Positions 59,003-64,000 of a DNA stretch of 64,000 nt are shown in pieces (position 1 is the first letter of the stretch; each line of letters opens with the position of its first letter). The position numbers were made by a program, and so were the translations under genes. Source of the DNA: Bradyrhizobium sp. 186 (GTDB lineage Bacteria > Pseudomonadota > Alphaproteobacteria > Rhizobiales > Xanthobacteraceae); NCBI RefSeq assembly GCF_023101685.1, contig NZ_CP082164.1, forward strand, positions 8,990,001 through 9,054,000, given 5' to 3'. The notes beneath the pieces are model-generated. The model saw only the letters and a list, made by a program, of their open reading frames with translations, ran no database searches and was not told where the DNA came from.

Positions 59003-59979
59003 GACCGGTCTCCAATTGCAGAAAGGCTGTAATCACCTGATGCTCCTAAGCCGGTGACGCGGGCGAGCTCGCTCAAGCGGCGTTCGGCGCCGCGGCCGCT
59101 GAGCACCGCGATCACGTTGATTGTTTCGGCGATAAGCGGCCGGGGGACTGTGACGACAGCTTCCTGGACCAGCTGCTCGAGTCGGCGTAGCGCCCCGAGC
59201 GCCGTTCCGGCATGGATCGTGCCGATTCCGCCCGGATGTCCTGTGCTCCAGGCCTTGAGCAAATCGAGCGCCTCGGCTCCGCGCACCTCACCAATGGGAA
59301 TTCGATCGGGGCGCAGACGAAGCGACGAACGGACCAGGTCGGAAAGCGAGATCAAGCCGTCCTTCGTGCGGAGCGCCACGAGGTTTGGCGCCAAGCACTG
59401 AAGCTCGCGCGTATCTTCGATGAGAACGACACGGTCAGTCGTTTTAGCCACCTCGGCGAGAAGGGCATTGGTCAGTGTCGTCTTGCCGGTCGAGGTGCCG
59501 CCGGCGACCAGAATGTTCTTGCGCGCGCAAACTGCATCCCTCAATGCACCGGCCTGATCCGGCGTGATGACGCCGACTGCGACGTAATCCTCGAGGCTGA
59601 ACACGGCGACCGCCGGCTTTCGGATCGCAAATGTTGGCGCAGCAACGACCGGCGGCAGGAGCCCCTCAAAGCGCTCCCCCGTCTGGGGCAGCTCGGCAGA
59701 AATCCGCGGGCTCCCGGGATGAACCTCGGCACCCACGTAGTGAGCCACCACGCGGATGATTCGCTCTCCGTCAGAGGGGGATATATTCTTGCCAGTATCC
59801 GTAAGGCCGCTCGACAGTCGGTCGATCCACAGTCGGCCATCGGGATTGAGCATCACCTCGACGATTGCCGGATCTTCCAAAAACCCTGCGATGGCGGGCC
59901 CCAACGCGGTACGCAGCATACGCGCTCCGCGCAAGTTCGCTTCTGAATCAAAAGAATGGATCGCCACGATTTGCCCCAA
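58999..59979 (-). CDS. trbB: Conjugal transfer ATPase TrbB (VirB11-like)
   Basis: About 326 residues from a TTG at 59979, or a GTG four codons later; family alignment begins near FDSEANLRGARMLRTALGPA. ILVAGGTSTGKTTLTNALLA holds Walker A, then TRELQCLAPN, and the His-box GHPGGIGTIHAGTALGALRR. It is a hexameric secretion ATPase and the first gene of the minus-strand trb operon. The coupling protein gene traG and copG-type gene that commonly precede it in related elements are not seen upstream. Confidence 0.93.
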   Translation of the reverse strand: MGQIVAIHSFDSEANLRGARMLRTALGPAIAGFLEDPAIVEVMLNPDGRLWIDRLSSGLTDTGKNISPSDGERIIRVVAHYVGAEVHPGSPRISAELPQTGERFEGLLPPVVAAPTFAIRKPAVAVFSLEDYVAVGVITPDQAGALRDAVCARKNILVAGGTSTGKTTLTNALLAEVAKTTDRVVLIEDTRELQCLAPNLVALRTKDGLISLSDLVRSSLRLRPDRIPIGEVRGAEALDLLKAWSTGHPGGIGTIHAGTALGALRRLEQLVQEAVVTVPRPLIAETINVIAVLSGRGAERRLSELARVTGLGASGDYSLSAIGDRS

Positions 59980-60490
59980 GCTGCTGAGGCCGCTTCGGCG
60001 CCCTCATCTGAAGGCAAATAAAAGATAGGTCGTGTGTTACCGCAACAAAGGGAATATGCCGTTCGTAGTCTAGCGTAGAGAAAGGAACATTTGAAAAGAG
60101 CGCCGGCTTGACGCGCCGACCCCTCGGCGGCGAGGCGAGAAATCAGCAATGACCAATGATCCGGAGCTTACTATTTTTACGCCTCTCCCGGTCGCGGTGT
60201 TTGCTCAGGCTCCGTTGCTTCTCCTGAACCACTGTCGCTCCCTCGCATGGGCACGATTGAGCTCCCGCTTTTTGAGGAAGCTCAAACCCGGGATAATGAA
60301 CCACATCAGCCGGCGGGCTGCCGCAGGCACCAATGCCGACGCTGGTCTGGTGCACCACCGTGAGTTAATGACCCTGCACCATTCCCCCTGGAATCAGGCT
60401 GGCCCAGTACTGCACGACGATTGCCAACGCAGAATGTAGGCATTCAAAGAGTGATTTCTAGTCCGCAATGGCCGAGCTGAGATCGCAGAT
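59980..60490. other. Gap between trbB and dctA
   Basis: No gene recognised; the trb promoter should lie at the left end. No lux-box-like palindrome of about 18 bases was seen by eye. Confidence 0.35.
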
Positions 60491-61786
60491 CTACTTGAGC
60501 TGCGCGTGTAGCGAGACATGGTCGAGCTCACCTTCCCACCACGACACAAACACCGCGGCAATACCGTTCCCGATGATGTTGGTAAGCGCGCGCACCTCGC
60601 TCATGAACTTGTCGATCGAGAATACGATCGCAATGCCCGGGACGAGGTCAGGACTGACCACGGTCAACGTTGCGGCCAGGGTGACGAACCCGGCACCGGT
60701 AACACCACTTGCGCCCTTCGAGGTGAGCATCGCCACAACGAGTATCGTGAGCTGCTGGCCGAAGTCGAGATCGACCCCGAGCGCCTGCGCGATGAACAAG
60801 GTTGCCAACGTCATGTAAATGTTGGTCCCATCCAAATTGAAAGAGTATCCTGTAGGCACCACCAGGCCAACGACCGGCTTGGAACAGCCCAGCCGTTCGA
60901 GTTTTTCCATCAACTGCGGCAGCGCGCTTTCGGACGACGACGTTCCGAGCACGATCAGCAGCTCATCCTTGATGTAGACGATGAACTTTAGAATAGAAAA
61001 ACCGACCAAGCGCGCGACCAGACCAAGCACAATGATCACGAAGAGCCCGGCTGTCACGTAGAACAGCGCAACCAAGCCGATGAGTTTACCGAGCGCGGAG
61101 GGTCCGAATTCGCCGATAGTGTAGGCCATGGCGCCGAACGCCCCGATTGGCGCTGCCTTCATTACGATCCTAATGACACCAAACACCGCGTGTGCAGCAT
61201 CGTCGACCAAACTGCGCATCCGCTCACCCCGCTCGCCAAGCGCCATCAGCGAGAACCCGAATAGGATGGCAAACAGCAGCACCTGTAGCACGTCGCCTCG
61301 GGCCAGAGCGCCAACTACGCTATCCGGAATAATATTGAGAAGGAAATCGACCGCCTTCTGCCCTTCTGCTCTTTTGACGTAGTTGGCTACCGCCGCGGCA
61401 TCAGCCCTGGGAGCGAGCCCATGGCCGGCCTGAACGAGATTGCCCATCACGAGACCCAGGATCAGCGCGAAGGTTGACACGATCTCGAAGTAAAGCAGCG
61501 CCTTGACGCCGACTCGGCCGACCTTTCGTGCATCCTGAACATGCGCAATTCCGGACACAACAGTGCAGAAGATGATCGGCGCGATCACCATTTTGATCAG
61601 CTTGATGAATCCGTCACCAAGCGCTTTGACCCAGCTGTTCGTCCCCACAGCAGGCCACAACCAGCCAACGAGAACGCCAATCAGGATCGCGATGAGTACC
61701 TGGATATAAAGAACATTGTACCAGGGGCGAGATGGCTGGAACAGGGCGGCGGCTTTGACAGAGCGGCGCTGGCGGTGATTGTACAT
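60491..61786 (-). CDS. dctA: C4-dicarboxylate transporter DctA
   Basis: 431 residues from [20 protein letters not shown] at 61786; a longer frame upstream is not family-like. It is a sodium- or proton-coupled transporter of the DAACS family for succinate, malate and fumarate. Conserved pieces: [20 protein letters not shown] near residue 65, the serine-rich [14 protein letters not shown] near 285, [20 protein letters not shown] near 315 and [20 protein letters not shown] near 360. About eight membrane segments. DctA feeds bacteroids during nitrogen fixation. The dctBD sensor pair is not in this window, and I did not find a clear sigma-54 site upstream. Confidence 0.93.
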   Translation of the reverse strand: MYNHRQRRSVKAAALFQPSRPWYNVLYIQVLIAILIGVLVGWLWPAVGTNSWVKALGDGFIKLIKMVIAPIIFCTVVSGIAHVQDARKVGRVGVKALLYFEIVSTFALILGLVMGNLVQAGHGLAPRADAAAVANYVKRAEGQKAVDFLLNIIPDSVVGALARGDVLQVLLFAILFGFSLMALGERGERMRSLVDDAAHAVFGVIRIVMKAAPIGAFGAMAYTIGEFGPSALGKLIGLVALFYVTAGLFVIIVLGLVARLVGFSILKFIVYIKDELLIVLGTSSSESALPQLMEKLERLGCSKPVVGLVVPTGYSFNLDGTNIYMTLATLFIAQALGVDLDFGQQLTILVVAMLTSKGASGVTGAGFVTLAATLTVVSPDLVPGIAIVFSIDKFMSEVRALTNIIGNGIAAVFVSWWEGELDHVSLHAQLK

Positions 61787-62326
61787 CACGCTCGACCCGG
61801 CGCCGTGGTACCAAAGAGGGGTGACAATGAAGGCACGGCCTCGCTCAGTGTTCCCTTGGCGCGGCGCGCACAGGGCACTGACCACTCTAAACAACCCCGT
61901 CCGTTGCCACGGTTTGCCGTCTCTCCCGAATGGGCTTGCGGCGAACGCGAAACGAAGTCCTGAATCCCTTCTGAAACCAGCGGTAAAAACTTGAGAAAGC
62001 TTCCTTGAGAGTTGGAATGCATCAGCGTCACCACCCATTTCTATCTTTTTTGGTTGTTCGAAGATGCCACCAGCATCTTATAAGACGCCACCTTTAGCAG
62101 CCGGCGACCACTCTTCACCTGGACAGGCATTCTCGCCGCTATCGCGCCGGATCGCGACGTACGTTGAAGAAACATTCACCATAAAGAACTTGTGGTGGTG
62201 CGGCTCGCCTGCGTTCACCCCTCACTCGTCCTATCCTCACTTCAGGTGAATGCCCCGACATTCCCAAAGGCATCGACTTCGATCGCAAAACCACAAGGGC
62301 CGAGAGGACATGGCCAGCAGCATTGC
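61787..62326. other. Gap upstream of dctA
   Basis: Contains the dctA promoter region; nothing else recognised. Confidence 0.4.
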
Positions 62327-63541
62327 TCACGCTGCCTCCCTTGGCGATCCCGGTTGCGGCTTTTCGGGAGCTGTGTTTTGCGGTGTCGAACAACACTCCT
62401 CGTAACAGAGCTTGTCACTCCTGTAGCTCGCCAAGGCCTGGAGGGAGCACTGCACGAGATCCCGTTTCGCTACATCCGAGGCAGGCGCTGCATCCAGCCA
62501 TTTCAGCGCCACCTCGACCAATTCGATCGCGCGATCCCTGTTACCGGTCTCGTAGTAGTACTGAGCGACCGCCCCGTACGAGAGGAACTTCGCGCCCTCG
62601 CTGCCTTGGGGCGGATTCGCCGCCAGGATGTGTTCGGAGAGGTCCCTGCCCATGGCAAAGCGCTCGGCATGTGGGAAACCGGAGTAGTCTTTCGCGGGGT
62701 CGAAGAGTTGGCGGATGGCCACGCTCATCCAAACCACGGATTTCTTGTCGATCGCATCGCGAACCAATTGGCGCAATACCGCCAGGCCGGCCCGCATGTC
62801 GCGTATCTTGTGAAGCAACAATTCCGCATGAAGCCCACGGAAGGTGACATCGTCCGGCATCGCAGCGAGTGCCTCCTCAACCCCTGAAAGGGCTGCCGCC
62901 CAATCCTTACTATTCATGGCGGCTTCAAGTCTGGCAAAGATCGGCTCCACCAGCGCTCGCTTCTGCGATAGTTCGCGCTTTCTGCGTCGACCCGTGGTTA
63001 TCCTCTCCGCATCCAGGGCTTTGGCTTCGTCGCTCACTGCCCAGGAGCCGTTCAGAACTTCGGGCAACGCGTTATCGAGTTGCGTCGGATGGCCGATAAA
63101 GGCGAAGCGGCCGTCACGATCGACCACGAATGACGAGGGAATCCCGACAGAAAAGCTGGGATCCATCCAAAGCTTGTTCATTTCGCCGGAGTAGTCGAAT
63201 GCGATCGCGAAGTTCAGATTTGGCAAGCTCTTCGACAACCAAGCGTCCAAGCCGGCTCGCGCTTCATCTGCCGTCGAAGCTTGTTCGTGAGCCGCGATGC
63301 CCACCACCTCAACTCCGTTGCTCCTGTATTTGCTTTGCAGGATCACCAAATTCGACATCGAGGCGATACATGGTCCGCACCACGTCGCCCAAAACTCGAT
63401 GATGTATACTTTCCCAGGTTCGAACGTTGTAACGGGATGGCCACGTAGCCAGTCCTCAACTTTGATGGAGGGAGCCGGCGAACCGACTCTCAGCACATTC
63501 TCCGCACCGACTTGACTTGCGCTCTCAGTCAGACTGGTCAT
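62327..63541 (-). CDS. TlpA-like thioredoxin-domain protein with helical-repeat C-terminal half
   Basis: 404 residues. The first 150 or so form a TlpA/ResA-type thioredoxin fold (VGSPAPSIKVEDWLRGHPV, YIIEFWATWCGPCIASMSNL), with the CGPC redox pair at residues 55 and 58 and VGIPSSFVVDRDGRFAFIGH later. The rest (about 190-380) is alpha-helical with TPR-like repeats (MNSKDWAAALSGVEEALAAM, YYETGNRDRAIELVEVALKW). Unlike classic TlpA it has no signal peptide or membrane anchor, so a cytoplasmic place is suggested. Such fusions occur singly in bacteria; substrate unknown. Intact. Confidence 0.75.
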   Translation of the reverse strand: MTSLTESASQVGAENVLRVGSPAPSIKVEDWLRGHPVTTFEPGKVYIIEFWATWCGPCIASMSNLVILQSKYRSNGVEVVGIAAHEQASTADEARAGLDAWLSKSLPNLNFAIAFDYSGEMNKLWMDPSFSVGIPSSFVVDRDGRFAFIGHPTQLDNALPEVLNGSWAVSDEAKALDAERITTGRRRKRELSQKRALVEPIFARLEAAMNSKDWAAALSGVEEALAAMPDDVTFRGLHAELLLHKIRDMRAGLAVLRQLVRDAIDKKSVVWMSVAIRQLFDPAKDYSGFPHAERFAMGRDLSEHILAANPPQGSEGAKFLSYGAVAQYYYETGNRDRAIELVEVALKWLDAAPASDVAKRDLVQCSLQALASYRSDKLCYEECCSTPQNTAPEKPQPGSPREAA

Positions 63542-63761
63542 TGCTCAAATTCGCTTTACCTGGCTCTGCGGAGAACAATAGCAAGTCGCATGCCAGCCAT
63601 CGCTCATTGGTATTACGCATTTTGCGTATCATTCCTGTCGACCTTGCGACGCTTGTCGCATATCCGACCAGCTGTTTGGAGCTTCTTAGGCAATCAGTCG
63701 GCCGGACGTTCTTAACGCGCCTGTAGACCGACGAGGCGGGAAGTCATGCAGAAGGCCGAGT

Positions 63762-64000
63762 TCACCACTCCACATCTTGATCGGTTTCCAGGATAACCAT
63801 TTCGGCGCTCGGGATCGCGACGTGAACTGACCTGCTTTGGCCCGTCGACTTGCGCTTGACGGCGATCTCAGATTTCCATTTCAACTCTTTGAGCCAAGGG
63901 GCGATGAACCAGACCAGGGCGACCAGCTGCAGCACAACATTGATACTGAACGCCGTCTGATACGCGATTGAGGGGTAGTGTCCGTCCTTTGCCGGCCATT
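63762..64000 (-). CDS. C-terminal end of a membrane transporter (probably MFS), partial
   Basis: The last 78 residues of a gene entering from the right edge: WPAKDGHYPSIAYQTAFSIN then a membrane segment (VVLQLVALVWFIAPWL) and a basic-then-acidic tail ending LETDQDVEW with TGA at 63762-63764. The YQTAFSINVVLQLVALVWF pattern is that of the twelfth segment of major-facilitator proteins. The 5' part lies outside the window. Confidence 0.5.
   Translation of the reverse strand, partial: WPAKDGHYPSIAYQTAFSINVVLQLVALVWFIAPWLKELKWKSEIAVKRKSTGQSRSVHVAIPSAEMVILETDQDVEW

Noticed and set aside
58413..59036. 207-codon frame spanning trbC and trbD
   Set aside because: Only its last 87 codons match TrbD; the earlier part is out of frame with the well-supported trbC.

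Overview
The window looks like part of a rhizobial symbiosis or accessory region, most likely Bradyrhizobium and probably of a B. elkanii-like type. The case rests on a complete rhizobitoxine operon, a relic nif block with Bradyrhizobium-like proteins, a heat-shock groESL operon with alphaproteobacterial control signals, dctA, and a Trb conjugation cluster. There are many gene remains broken by single-base frameshifts, stops and deletions. No rRNA, tRNA, CRISPR array or nod gene was found.

Layout. 0.9-8.9 kb (minus): rtxA, rtxC and four further genes (probably rtxD-G), mostly joined by 4-base overlaps; this block is intact and makes and probably exports rhizobitoxine, an inhibitor of plant ethylene synthesis. 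9.8 kb: IS66 relic. 10.6-12.8 kb: groES-groEL behind an RpoH-type promoter and a CIRCE-like operator. 13-20 kb: a small host-type gene, a frameshifted prolyl oligopeptidase, a frameshifted virK, and a Tat-type beta-carbonic anhydrase. 20.3-23.9 kb: a three-cistron biotin-dependent acyl-CoA carboxylase, with an acyl-CoA ligase at 28.8-30.4 kb. Between them are trpD, a trpC stub, a broken flavin reductase and copies of a 33-base repeat. 30-34 kb: relics (Lrp/AsnC, DapA-like, tyrosine integrase arm domain).

34.6-39.9 kb (minus): a decaying nif accessory block. It has a SIR2-like fragment, nifB with an internal deletion, a ferredoxin lacking one cluster cysteine, nifZ, a second NifZ-like protein, a DUF3024-type protein, several small coupled genes of unknown role and a frameshifted DegT-type aminotransferase. 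A working nif cluster would have to lie elsewhere. 40-45 kb: an IS5-type transposase fragment, small conserved hypotheticals, a chemoreceptor relic, and a gabD relic fused to an MFS relic. 45.2-46.3 kb: alanine dehydrogenase.

46.7-60 kb: a quorum-sensing and conjugation module. luxR (stop plus frameshift) and luxI (frameshift) are both broken and separated by an IS701-family insertion; a LysR gene is also broken. They lie next to an apparently intact trbB-C-D-E-J-K-L-F-G-I set plus a DUF2274 gene. No relaxase or traG coupling protein is in view. 60.5-64 kb: dctA, a TlpA-like thioredoxin-domain protein with a helical C-terminal half, and the end of an MFS-like transporter gene.
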